Source of the DNA: Williamsia sp.
GTDB lineage: Bacteria > Bacteroidota > Bacteroidia > Chitinophagales > Chitinophagaceae
Length of the DNA: 64,000 bases
NCBI GenBank assembly: GCA_015069695.1
Contig: JADCRZ010000010.1
Location: forward strand, 135,191-199,190
Reading direction: 5' to 3'
The number at the start of each line of letters is the position of its first letter. Position 1 is the stretch's first letter. Shown in pieces: positions 7,954 through 16,632 of the stretch. Made by a program: the position numbers and the translations under genes. The notes under the pieces are model-generated. The model saw only the letters and a list, made by a program, of their open reading frames with translations. It ran no database searches and was not told where the DNA came from.

Positions 7954-10803
7954 TTAAAACGCTTTTTTTGATCCGCCCGCAGGGTTCGCTGTTTCCGGCA
8001 TCAGCACGGCCTTTACATAGTTGTTCATATTGAAATACTTTTTGGCGGCTTGCTGCAGGTCATTGACGGTTAAAGCGCTCACCTTTTTGGGATAATCCAG
8101 GATCCAGGAAGGGTCGGTTTTTTCTATCCAGGCCCTGCTCAGGCTTTGCAGCCAATAACCATTTTGAACCATCTGGTCATCGTTTTGCTTTTTCAGCGTT
8201 TCTTTTACTTTGTCCAGATCCTTCTGATTAACCCCCTTGTCCTGGGCTTCTTTGACCAGTTCAAAAAAAGCTTTGGAAAGCTTGTCTACGTTTTCCGGTC
8301 CGCATGGCAGCGTAGCAGTCAGGGAGTAATGAGGGTAAGGCCGGTTAATGATGCCCCCGCTCACACCACCTGTGTAAATGCCGCTCATTTCTTCCCGCAG
8401 CTTTTCTACGATGTGTATGTTCAGTACATCAAGGAGCGCCCGTAGCTTCAGATTTTCTTCGTTGCTGAACGGAGCATCCCCTGTAAAGCTGATAACCAAC
8501 TGGCTTTGGTTCGCAGCGCCCTTGTTGATGGTAGCTTCTACCACACCCTTGACAGGCCTCAATCCTTCATCCGTAAACTTGTTTTCTTTTTGCTTTGCGG
8601 GAAGACTGCCCAGGTAAGTTTCCAGCAGGGGCTTTGCTTTAGGAATGTCTATGTTTCCGACAAAGGTAAAATGCATGCCGTACAGGTTGCTGAAAACTTC
8701 CTTGTAGATATTGAATGACCTGTCGAGATTCAACTGCTCATAGTCCGATATTTTGGGTAAGCCACCGGCCCATGGGCTGTTGTTGTAGGTAATTTTGGAA
8801 AGGGTATCATAGAAAAAGTTCCGGGGATTGGCTTTTAGATTTTCAATGCTTCCTTTCTGTGCAGTAACAAATGATTGAAATAATTGCGGATCTTTTCTCG
8901 GTGCTGTCAGATACAGGTTTACCAGTTGAAGAAAGGTGACAAAGTCTTTTACACTCGATGAGCCTTCGATTCCTTCATCATAGGGATTGATATACGGGAA
9001 TGTATTGACCGTTTTACCCGATAAGAATTTGTTCAGGTCAACGGGTGTGAGATTTTTTACGCCCATCACCCGGACCAGGGTAGCCGCAAACTGTGCATTC
9101 GATTTATCTGCCAGACCGTATTTGCGGTTGCCGCCCCATCTCCATGCGTCCATCTGTATATCATCATTTTTAAAGCTGGTGGGGCGGAGGGTAACGGTGA
9201 TGCCGTTGCTGAGGGTAAGATCGGTTGTACCCAAAGCGTCGTTCTTTGTTTCTTTGACCACTTTTCCGGATACCGGTGATTTGTCCATCAGGGAACTGGC
9301 TACCACCTTCTCCCGGTAAGGCCTGGCAGGGATGTTGTGTGCGGCATCCAGTATGCTCAACAATTCAGCATTGGAAGGCAATTGTGCAGCATTCTTTTCC
9401 GGGGCCATCAGCAAGGCAAATTTTCCTTGCATCGTTTCCATCTTTTTCGACAGCGCATTTACTTCTTCGAGTGCAATGCCGGGCAATACCTGTTTTACAA
9501 AAGCGTAGCGGTCGGCGATGCTTACAGCAGGCGACTGCATCAGGAAATTGTTGATGTAATCATACACCAGATTGGCTGATTCTGTTTTATCCCTGTCTGT
9601 ATACTCCGTTGTAAAGGCGTTCAACAGGTTGCTCTTGGCCCTTTCCAGCTCGGTAGACAGAAACCCGTATTTTTTCACACTCTCGAGAACGCCGGTTACG
9701 GAATCTATGGCAGCTTTCGGCGATTGCTTATCACTTAAACTCACATAGGTTGAAAACGAACGGTACCCCCGCAGGAAATCTTCAAAATAAGTACCTGCAT
9801 ACAGGAACGGCGGCTCGGGCAACTGGCGCAGTTCCCCAAATCTTTCGTTGATGATCTCATTGAACAGACTTTCAATGATGGTACCCCTGTATGCGGCCCA
9901 GGTATCAATGCGTTTGGCCGGCTCTATATAATTGATAATATTCAACACATTGCCGGTTTGCTCCCTGTCTGTCAGCACCATGCCAACACTTTGCTTTCTT
10001 TCAGCAATGGGTATGATGGAAGGCCGGGGTGTTTCCTGTTCAGGGTTTTTCAATGCGCTGAAATGCTTGATGATCTGTTGCTCTGCCACAGCAGGATCAA
10101 TATCACCTACCACCACAACGGCCATCAGGTCAGGCCGATACCAGGTTTTGTAAAATCTGACCAGTGCATCTGTCGGTGTATGTTGCAGGATGCTGTCGAT
10201 CCCGATAGGCAGGCGGGAAGCATACAACGAGTTGTTGAACAGCACAGGAAAATACTTGTTCCGCATCCGCTCACCCGCACCTTTGCCCAGGCGGGATTCT
10301 TCCAGCACTACATAGCGCTCTTTGTTTATCTCAGCTGTGTCGAGGGTAGCATTGCCCGCCCAGTCGGCAAGAATGGTGAAGCCGGAGTCGATCTTTCCGG
10401 GCGCATCGCTTGGTATCGGAAGGATATAAACCGTTTCATCAAAACCGGTATACGCATTCAGGTCGGCACCGAACTTTACGCCGATAGACTGCAGATAGCT
10501 TACCAGCTCGTTCTTCTGGAAATGCTGAAGTCCGTTGAAATTCATGTGCTCCATCAGATGTGCCAGGCCCTGCTGATCAGGTTGTTCCAGTACAGATCCC
10601 GCATTTACGACCAGCCTGAGCTGGACCTTGTTGGCAGGCTTTACATTCCTGCGGACGTAATAGGTAAGACCATTCGGCAGCTTACCCACTTTTACAGCCG
10701 GGTCGGTCGGTATTTTATCCGTCAGCGCATACTGGGAAAAACAGGAGAGCGCAAAGAAAAGAGTACACAACAAGAGGTTCAGGCAATTAGCAAGGACTTT
10801 CAT
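7954..10803 (-). CDS. M16 family zinc metallopeptidase (exported pitrilysin-like)
   Basis: A 949-residue protein with a signal peptide (LANCLNLLLCTLFFALSCFSQ). The inverted zinc motif HxxEH is present as HLMEH (82-86), with the distal glutamate in the AEINKERYVVLEESR region (about 160-175). It has the duplicated M16 architecture: an active N-terminal half and a C-terminal half without the HxxEH motif that closes the chamber. Length fits the large single-chain M16 proteases of Bacteroidota, which degrade peptides in the periplasm. It is divergent from tetR and shares the region 10,804-10,997 with it. Confidence 0.9.
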   Translation of the reverse strand: MKVLANCLNLLLCTLFFALSCFSQYALTDKIPTDPAVKVGKLPNGLTYYVRRNVKPANKVQLRLVVNAGSVLEQPDQQGLAHLMEHMNFNGLQHFQKNELVSYLQSIGVKFGADLNAYTGFDETVYILPIPSDAPGKIDSGFTILADWAGNATLDTAEINKERYVVLEESRLGKGAGERMRNKYFPVLFNNSLYASRLPIGIDSILQHTPTDALVRFYKTWYRPDLMAVVVVGDIDPAVAEQQIIKHFSALKNPEQETPRPSIIPIAERKQSVGMVLTDREQTGNVLNIINYIEPAKRIDTWAAYRGTIIESLFNEIINERFGELRQLPEPPFLYAGTYFEDFLRGYRSFSTYVSLSDKQSPKAAIDSVTGVLESVKKYGFLSTELERAKSNLLNAFTTEYTDRDKTESANLVYDYINNFLMQSPAVSIADRYAFVKQVLPGIALEEVNALSKKMETMQGKFALLMAPEKNAAQLPSNAELLSILDAAHNIPARPYREKVVASSLMDKSPVSGKVVKETKNDALGTTDLTLSNGITVTLRPTSFKNDDIQMDAWRWGGNRKYGLADKSNAQFAATLVRVMGVKNLTPVDLNKFLSGKTVNTFPYINPYDEGIEGSSSVKDFVTFLQLVNLYLTAPRKDPQLFQSFVTAQKGSIENLKANPRNFFYDTLSKITYNNSPWAGGLPKISDYEQLNLDRSFNIYKEVFSNLYGMHFTFVGNIDIPKAKPLLETYLGSLPAKQKENKFTDEGLRPVKGVVEATINKGAANQSQLVISFTGDAPFSNEENLKLRALLDVLNIHIVEKLREEMSGIYTGGVSGGIINRPYPHYSLTATLPCGPENVDKLSKAFFELVKEAQDKGVNQKDLDKVKETLKKQNDDQMVQNGYWLQSLSRAWIEKTDPSWILDYPKKVSALTVNDLQQAAKKYFNMNNYVKAVLMPETANPAGGSKKAF

Positions 10804-10936
10804 AATCGACAGTTTTGAGCGAGGTTAACTTGGCTTGTAAAAAAGACAAGTTATCAAAATTTGTTGATGCAGGCACCAGGAATAAACGGGGCAGGTAAAA
10901 TTTAGGAAAAATCAACCACAAATAAATTACAGCCGG

Positions 10937-10969
10937 TTGTTCTCCAATGAAAAACTCTCCTTACCTTTG
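10937..10969 (+). promoter_or_regulatory. Promoter of the tetR-efflux operon
   Basis: TACCTTTG (10962-10969) fits the Bacteroidota -7 consensus TAnnTTTG exactly. A TTG (10937-10939) lies 22 bases upstream, close to the usual -33 spacing. The TetR-type palindrome starts at the very next base, which would place the operator over the transcription start. Confidence 0.65.
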
Positions 10970-10985
10970 TTAACCAATTGGTTAA
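10970..10985. promoter_or_regulatory. Operator palindrome, copy 1 (TTAACCA-AT-TGGTTAA)
   Basis: A perfect 16-base palindrome TTAACCAATTGGTTAA directly after the -7 box and 12 bases before the tetR ATG. Size, symmetry and position are typical of a TetR-family operator, so autorepression by the adjacent regulator is the natural reading. That binding is inference. Confidence 0.75.
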
Positions 10986-10997
10986 ACTATTTAGTTA

Positions 10998-11603
10998 ATG
11001 CAGCGTGACAGTTCTACGGAAGACAGGATTTTAGCAAGTGCCCGGAAAATATTTTTAGACAGAGGACTGGAAGGAGCCCGCATGCAGGACATTGCCGATG
11101 ATGCAGGCATCAACAAGGCCCTGCTGCATTATTATTTCCGCAACAAGGAAAAGCTGTTTGATACCATATTTGTACAGGTGGTAGATGAGTTTTTGCCACG
11201 GATATTTGCTATCCTCAATGGCGACCAGCCGCTTTTTGAAAAGATCAAGCTGTTTTGTTCCGAGTACATCGGCCAGATCATACAAACACCTTATGTGCCT
11301 ATGTTTATCATACAGGAGGTAAACCGGGATCCACAGCGCTTTATCAAAAAAGTGATGCATGGCAAACACCCCCCCTTCCAAAAAATCATTGCGCAGATCA
11401 ACCAGGAAATAAAGCAGGGCATCATCAAACCAACCAACCCGGTTCAACTGCTGCTCAACATTATATCGCTCTGTATATTTCCATTTCTGGCGCGGCCGAT
11501 GATCCAGACTGTAACAGGCATGAGCAACAAGGATTTTTTTCACCTGATGGAGCAAAGAAGTGAAGAAGTGTGCAGCATGATTATTTACTCTATCAAAGCT
11601 TAA
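10998..11603 (+). CDS. TetR/AcrR family transcriptional regulator
   Basis: A 201-residue repressor with an N-terminal helix-turn-helix (about residues 9-57: RILASARKIFLDRGLEGARM, then DIADDAGINKALLHYYFRNKEKLFDTIF). The all-alpha C-terminal ligand domain resembles the YbiH/CecR-like group that controls YbhFSR-type exporters (KLFCSEYIGQIIQTPYVPMFIIQEVNRDP). It is the first gene of a seven-gene efflux operon, with 9 bases to the TolC gene. Two copies of the same palindrome, one in front of it and one in the next gene, are its likely binding sites. Confidence 0.9.
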   Translation: MQRDSSTEDRILASARKIFLDRGLEGARMQDIADDAGINKALLHYYFRNKEKLFDTIFVQVVDEFLPRIFAILNGDQPLFEKIKLFCSEYIGQIIQTPYVPMFIIQEVNRDPQRFIKKVMHGKHPPFQKIIAQINQEIKQGIIKPTNPVQLLLNIISLCIFPFLARPMIQTVTGMSNKDFFHLMEQRSEEVCSMIIYSIKA

Positions 11604-11612
11604 ATTTTTTTT

Positions 11613-12908
11613 ATGCGTTCATTAACCAGATGGTTAAACAAGTTGGTTAACCTTGCAGGAGGGCTGCTCTTGCTGCTCAGTCTGCCAGCAGTTTCCCAAT
11701 CCCTCTCCGCACTCAGCATTCAACAGGCATTTGATCTGTCTGCCCTTCATTACCCGGCGGGCAGACGAAAAGAGCTGATCACCGAAGCAGAAAAATTGCT
11801 GATCCGCACTGCCGCCACCAACCGCCTGCCGCAACTCGCCACCTATGCCCAGGCCTCCTACCAATCAGACGTAACCCGGCTTGATTTGTCCTTACCAGGA
11901 TTCAAAGCACCCCTGCTCAGCAAAGACCAGTACAAGGCCTATGCAGACCTGTCGCAGTCTATTTATGATGGAGGGCAATTCAGGAAACAAAGGGCCGTAC
12001 AACAAACGAATTCCGCTGTAGAACAAAGCAAGCTAGACGTTGAATTATACAGTTTAAAGAACCGGATCAGCCAGCTTTACCTGGGTGTGTTGTACCAGCA
12101 AGAATTGCTCAAGCAAACAAACCTGCTCCTGAACGATGTCCGCACCGGCATCAGCAAAGTAAAACCGCAGGTAGAAAACGGAACGGTGCTGCGCTCCAAC
12201 CTCCTGCTGCTGGAAGCACAGGCCCTGCAGACAGAACAACGCGCCATCGAAATCTATCATACCAGAAAAGGTTTGCTGGATGCCCTGGCTGTGCTGCTTG
12301 ATACTACGTTCAGCGACAGCATCAAACTGGAACTCCCTGCCCCTGCTGCTACCCCTACCCGTGTGTTGGCGCGTCCGGAGCTTCGACTTTACAACAACCA
12401 GCTCAAACTGCTGGCTGCACAAAAAGGCCTGGCCGACATCAAAAACAGACCGCGGCTTGCAGCCTTTGTGCAGGCAGGGGCAGGAAGACCCGCCCTGAAC
12501 TTTCTCTCCAACAGTTTGAAAGGATATTATATCGGCGGACTGCGGCTCAACTGGTCGCTTGGCGGTTTGTATACGGTGCGGCAAGACAAAAAGCTGTTGG
12601 AAACAAACCAGCGTGCGGTCGATCTGCAAAAGCAAACCTTTGTGCTGAATACGGCCGCACAACTGCGCCAGCAGGAAGCAGAGATCAGGAAGGCGGAAGC
12701 CCTGATGGCATCAGACAGCAAGCTGATCCAACTGCGCAAACAAATCAGCGATGCGGCAAAAGCGCAGCTTGAAAATGCCGTGATCACCACCAATGATTAT
12801 CTCAAAGAGATCAATGCAGAAGACGAAGTCCGCCAGCAGCTGATCATCCACCAGATTCAGCTGCTGCAGGCAAAAATAAATTGGGCCCTTGTTGCCGGAA
12901 CCTTGTAA
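11613..12908 (+). CDS. TolC family outer-membrane efflux channel
   Basis: A 431-residue protein with a signal peptide (LAGGLLLLLSLPAVSQ) and the long helical hairpins of TolC proteins (for example AYADLSQSIYDGGQFRKQRAV and KVKPQVENGTVLRSNLLLLEAQALQ). It forms the outer-membrane exit duct for the downstream ABC exporter. The start at 11613 follows an A/T-rich leader (TAAATTTTTTTT). Codons 4-13 contain a second copy of the tetR operator, so the signal-peptide coding region may double as a regulatory site. Confidence 0.85.
   Translation: MRSLTRWLNKLVNLAGGLLLLLSLPAVSQSLSALSIQQAFDLSALHYPAGRRKELITEAEKLLIRTAATNRLPQLATYAQASYQSDVTRLDLSLPGFKAPLLSKDQYKAYADLSQSIYDGGQFRKQRAVQQTNSAVEQSKLDVELYSLKNRISQLYLGVLYQQELLKQTNLLLNDVRTGISKVKPQVENGTVLRSNLLLLEAQALQTEQRAIEIYHTRKGLLDALAVLLDTTFSDSIKLELPAPAATPTRVLARPELRLYNNQLKLLAAQKGLADIKNRPRLAAFVQAGAGRPALNFLSNSLKGYYIGGLRLNWSLGGLYTVRQDKKLLETNQRAVDLQKQTFVLNTAAQLRQQEAEIRKAEALMASDSKLIQLRKQISDAAKAQLENAVITTNDYLKEINAEDEVRQQLIIHQIQLLQAKINWALVAGTL
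11622..11650. promoter_or_regulatory. Operator palindrome, copy 2, inside the TolC gene, plus a half-site
   Basis: TTAACCAGATGGTTAA (11622-11637) has the same 7-base arms and 2-base centre as the promoter copy. A further half-site TTGGTTAA follows at 11643-11650. The site lies 9 bases inside the TolC coding sequence. It could act as a roadblock or a second operator for the same TetR protein. Confidence 0.6.
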
Positions 12909-12919
12909 ACAGCTCTTAT

Positions 12920-13849
12920 ATGAAAGCCTCCTTTTTTCTTTTCCTTGTTATACTCCTGTATGCCTGCCATTCCAAACAGGCAGACTTTGATGCATCGGGC
13001 AACTTTGAAGCCGATGAAGTGATTGTTTCCGCTGAACTGAACGGCCGGCTCTTATCGTTCACAGCACAGGAAGGTGCTGTATTGCAGAAGGGGCAGGTAG
13101 TAGGCACTGTGGACAGCCGGGATGTAGCGCTGCAGCGGGAACAGGTGCAGGCCAGCATCCGGGCGCTGTCGCAAAAAACAGCGGACATCAACCCGCAGAT
13201 CAGGCTGCTGCAGGACCAGCTCCGCGTGCAGCAATCAGGGCTCAACCATGCCCTGCAGGAAAGGGCGCGCACAGAACGCCTCCTCAAAGCCGATGCAGCA
13301 ACCGGTAAACAGCTGGATGACATCAATGCGCAGGTAGAGCAGCTTCGGTTACAGATGACGGTTACACAGCAGCAAATTGCCGTACAGCGCAGCAATACCG
13401 GCACCCAAAACCGGAGTGTGCTAAGCGAACAGGCACCCCTGCAAAAACAGGTGGCCCGCCTCGATGAACAGCTCTCGCGGTCGCAGATCGTTAATCCGCT
13501 TCCCGGCACCGTACTCACGAGCTATGCAGAAGAAGGCGAGATCACCGCCTACGGCAAAGCCCTGTATAAGATAGCCGATCTTTCTCAGCTCAACCTGCGC
13601 GCATATGTATCAGGCACGCAGCTGTCCGGGCTGAAGCTGAACCAGGCAGTGACTGTGCTGGTCGACAATGGCGCAAAGGGCTACCGCAGCTACAAGGGAA
13701 CGATCACCTGGATAGCCGACAAAGCAGAGTTCACACCCAAGAGTATTCCCACAAAGGAAGAAAGGGCCAACCTGGTGTATGCGGTCAAGATCCGTGTAAA
13801 GAACGATGGTTACCTGAAGATCGGGATGTGGGCAGAAGTAAAGCTGTAA
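12920..13849 (+). CDS. HlyD/YbhG-like membrane-fusion lipoprotein
   Basis: A 309-residue periplasmic adaptor that links the inner-membrane ABC permeases to the TolC channel. It starts with a lipoprotein signal ending LLYAC (Cys16). A lipoyl half-motif (VIVSAELNGRLLSFTAQEGAVLQKGQVVGTVD), a long coiled-coil hairpin (about 70-180), the second lipoyl half (SQIVNPLPGTVLTSYAEEGE) and a beta-barrel domain follow. The ATG at 12920 gives this signal peptide; the longer frame from 12881 overlaps the TolC gene and is unlikely. It lies 11 bases after the TolC stop. Confidence 0.88.
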   Translation: MKASFFLFLVILLYACHSKQADFDASGNFEADEVIVSAELNGRLLSFTAQEGAVLQKGQVVGTVDSRDVALQREQVQASIRALSQKTADINPQIRLLQDQLRVQQSGLNHALQERARTERLLKADAATGKQLDDINAQVEQLRLQMTVTQQQIAVQRSNTGTQNRSVLSEQAPLQKQVARLDEQLSRSQIVNPLPGTVLTSYAEEGEITAYGKALYKIADLSQLNLRAYVSGTQLSGLKLNQAVTVLVDNGAKGYRSYKGTITWIADKAEFTPKSIPTKEERANLVYAVKIRVKNDGYLKIGMWAEVKL

Positions 13850-13861
13850 AAAGAGAAATGT

Positions 13862-14773
13862 ATGATCAGCGTAAGAAATATTTCAAAAAAGTACCCGGTG
13901 GGCAAAGGGGAACTGACGGCCGTTAACCAGCTTTCCTTTGACGTAGCACCCGGAGAGCTGTTTGGTATCATCGGACCGGACGGCGCCGGCAAAACATCGC
14001 TTTTCCGCATGCTGGCCACCCTGCTCCTGCCCGATGGCGGAGAAGCTTTGATAGGGGGATGCCATGTCGTAAAAGACTACAAACAGCTGCGCAAAAAATT
14101 AGGCTACATGCCTGGCCGCTTCTCTCTTTACCAGGACCTGACGGTTGAAGAAAACCTCCGCTTTTTTGCAACGATCTTCCATACCAGCATCGATGAAAAT
14201 TATGGACTGATCCGCGACATCTATGAACAGATCAAACCCTTTAAAGACAGGCGGGCCGGTAAGCTGTCAGGTGGCATGAAACAAAAGCTGGCGCTTTGCT
14301 GCGCGTTGATCCATCGTCCCACTGTACTGCTGCTCGATGAACCGACCACCGGCGTGGATGCCGTATCGCGCGTAGAATTCTGGCAGATGCTGCAAGGTCT
14401 CAAAAGCGGCGGTATCACCATCATTGTGTCTACTCCCTACATGGATGAAGCTTCCCTGTGCGACAGGATTGCATTGATGCAGCAGGGCAACTTTCTCACC
14501 ACAGGAACGCCGGATGGAATCAAGGCTGCATTTGCAAAACCCCTGCTGGCTGTAAAAGCAGACCGGATGCACCAGTTGGTGAATGCGGTCAGGGAAGCGC
14601 CTGTTGTAGAAGATAGCTATGCATTTGGCGAATGGGCCCATGCGGTGATGAGGGAAGAAGGCCATGACCGGGAGCTGGAAAGTTTTTTATCAGCCAAGGG
14701 CTTCAGACAGGTAGTGGTGCAGCAAACTGAGCCAACGGTTGAAGATTGCTTTTTAAAACTGATGCGTCCATGA
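13862..14773 (+). CDS. ABC transporter ATPase, first of a pair (YbhF N-half-like)
   Basis: A 303-residue ATPase. Walker A is GPDGAGKT (38-45), the signature is canonical LSGGM (135-139) and Walker B is VLLLDE (155-160). The H-loop is STPYMDEA, with Pro192 where the switch His normally sits, as is also seen in the N-terminal half of YbhF-type fused ATPases. The C-terminal ~80 residues are an extra domain. With the next gene it corresponds to one double-ATPase YbhF split in two. Its TGA overlaps the next ATG (ATGA). Confidence 0.9.
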   Translation: MISVRNISKKYPVGKGELTAVNQLSFDVAPGELFGIIGPDGAGKTSLFRMLATLLLPDGGEALIGGCHVVKDYKQLRKKLGYMPGRFSLYQDLTVEENLRFFATIFHTSIDENYGLIRDIYEQIKPFKDRRAGKLSGGMKQKLALCCALIHRPTVLLLDEPTTGVDAVSRVEFWQMLQGLKSGGITIIVSTPYMDEASLCDRIALMQQGNFLTTGTPDGIKAAFAKPLLAVKADRMHQLVNAVREAPVVEDSYAFGEWAHAVMREEGHDRELESFLSAKGFRQVVVQQTEPTVEDCFLKLMRP

Positions 14774-15507
14774 AAATGATAACTGCAAAAAACTTGTCCA
14801 AGGTATTCGGCGGCTTCAAAGCGGTTGATGCGATTTCATTCGAGGTAGAACCCGGTGAGATCTTTGGCTTTCTGGGTGCCAACGGTGCCGGCAAAACCAC
14901 GGCCATGCGCATGCTCTGCGGACTCTCGCGCCCCAGTTCGGGGGAGGCTACGGTAGCAGGTTTTGATGTGTACCGGCAGCAGGAACAGATCAAAAGGGCC
15001 ATCGGCTATATGAGCCAGAAATTTTCGCTGTATGATGACCTGACCATCACAGAAAACATCCGCTTTTATGCCGGCATTTATGGCAAGCCGGGCCGCTTTA
15101 TCAAAGAAAAAACAAGTGCCCTACTGCGCGAGCTGCACCTGGAAACGGAAGCAGACAAACGGGTAGGCAGTCTTCCCCTGGGCTGGAAGCAAAAACTGGC
15201 ATTTTCCGTTGCCATCTTCCACGAACCGCAGCTGGTGTTCCTGGACGAACCCACGGGTGGCGTAGATCCCATCACCCGGCGCGAGTTCTGGAACCTGATT
15301 TATGCCGCAGCAGAAAAAGGCATCACTGTATTTGTAACAACACATTATATGGACGAAGCAGAATACTGCAACCGGGTTTCCATCATGGTTGATGGCCGCA
15401 TTGAAGCGCTGGATACGCCCGCTGGTTTGAAACAACACTACAGCGCTGCTTCCATGAACGATGTGTTTTTGCAGCTGGCCCGGAAAGCAACCCGCTCAGC
15501 GGATTGA
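14770..15507 (+). CDS. ABC transporter ATPase, second of a pair (YbhF C-half-like)
   Basis: A 245-residue ATPase starting at the ATGA overlap with the preceding gene. Walker A is GANGAGKT (36-43) and Walker B is LVFLDE. The H-loop is intact (TTHYMDEA, His192). The signature is degenerate: LPLGW (135-139) instead of LSGGQ. The two ATPases are therefore complementary, one with a good signature and no switch His, the other the reverse. A heterodimer with one competent and one degenerate ATP site is the likely form. Confidence 0.9.
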   Translation: MKMITAKNLSKVFGGFKAVDAISFEVEPGEIFGFLGANGAGKTTAMRMLCGLSRPSSGEATVAGFDVYRQQEQIKRAIGYMSQKFSLYDDLTITENIRFYAGIYGKPGRFIKEKTSALLRELHLETEADKRVGSLPLGWKQKLAFSVAIFHEPQLVFLDEPTGGVDPITRREFWNLIYAAAEKGITVFVTTHYMDEAEYCNRVSIMVDGRIEALDTPAGLKQHYSAASMNDVFLQLARKATRSAD

Positions 15508-15525
15508 TCACCCAAACCTATCTAT

Positions 15526-16632
15526 ATGAAACAGTTCAAGGCGTTTGTCCGCAAGGAGTTCTACCATATTCTGCGCGACCGGCGTACGCTCATTATCCTG
15601 CTGGGCATGCCGGTGGTGCAGATTCTTATCTTTGGCTTTGCCCTGAGCAACGAAGTCGGGAATGCCCGGTTCGTTGTGCTGGATCCTGCGCAGGATCCAG
15701 CAACTACCCAAATCATTACCCAGCTAGATGCAAGCCGGTATTTTGACTATGCAGGCAGCTGCCGCACTTACCGGGAGATAGAAGAAAGATTTCGCAGGGA
15801 AGGGATCAAGCTCGCCGTGGTTTTCCCTCCCTCTTTTAACCAGGAGCTGCAACACCTTCATACCGCACAGATCCAGCTTGTAACAGATGCCTCTGACCCC
15901 AATACGGCTACCACCCTAAGCAATTATGCCAGTGCTGTAATAAACGACTACCAGGCAAGGACAAACGCAGTTGCTCCCCTTCCCTATACCATCCTTCCGG
16001 TTACCCGGATGCTGTACAACCCGCAGTTAAAAGCTGCCTACAATTTTGTTCCTGGTGTAATGGCCATGGTGCTGATGCTGGTCTGCACTATGATGACAGC
16101 CATCACGATCGTAAAAGAAAAAGAAACCGGCACCATGGAAGTCATGCTGGTATCACCGGTGCAGCCGCTCAAGATCGTGCTGGCAAAAGCAGTTCCTTAT
16201 CTGCTTCTTTCACTTGTAAACGTAGTGACGATCCTGCTTTTGAGCGTATATGCCCTGGAAGTACCGGTACGGGGCAGCATACCGCTGCTTTTGCTGGAGA
16301 GCGGGTTGTTTATTGTTGCCTCTTTATCTATCGGCTTGCTGATTTCTACGGCCACCGGCTCGCAGCAAACGGCTATGTTTCTCTCGCTGCTGGGAATGTT
16401 CTTACCAACAGTGTTGCTGAGCGGGTTTATGTTTCCGATCGAGAACATGCCCTGGCTGCTCCAGCAGGTTTCACATATTGTACCGGCAAAATGGTTTTAC
16501 CAGGTTGTGCAAAGCATCATGATCAAAGGCAAAGGGCTCGATGGCATCTGGAAGGAAACAGGCATCTTACTGGGCATGACGGTCGTGTTCCTCCTGCTCA
16601 GCATCAAAAATTTTAAAATCAGGCTTGCATGA
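15526..16632 (+). CDS. ABC-2 type permease (YbhS-like)
   Basis: A 368-residue ABC-2 membrane protein. One N-terminal helix (LIILLGMPVVQILIFGFALS) is followed by a large periplasmic domain of about 140 residues, then five helices starting VPGVMAMVLMLVCTMMTAITIVKEKETGTMEVMLVSP, which holds the EKExGTxE coupling motif of this family. It pairs with the next permease, and the two genes overlap by ATGA at 16629-16632. The likely cargo is a hydrophobic or cationic toxicant, inferred from YbhFSR relatives. Confidence 0.9.
   Translation: MKQFKAFVRKEFYHILRDRRTLIILLGMPVVQILIFGFALSNEVGNARFVVLDPAQDPATTQIITQLDASRYFDYAGSCRTYREIEERFRREGIKLAVVFPPSFNQELQHLHTAQIQLVTDASDPNTATTLSNYASAVINDYQARTNAVAPLPYTILPVTRMLYNPQLKAAYNFVPGVMAMVLMLVCTMMTAITIVKEKETGTMEVMLVSPVQPLKIVLAKAVPYLLLSLVNVVTILLLSVYALEVPVRGSIPLLLLESGLFIVASLSIGLLISTATGSQQTAMFLSLLGMFLPTVLLSGFMFPIENMPWLLQQVSHIVPAKWFYQVVQSIMIKGKGLDGIWKETGILLGMTVVFLLLSIKNFKIRLA

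Noticed and set aside
9958..10818. A 286-codon open frame on the plus strand
   Set aside because: Antisense to the HxxEH region of the M16 protease; no family likeness.
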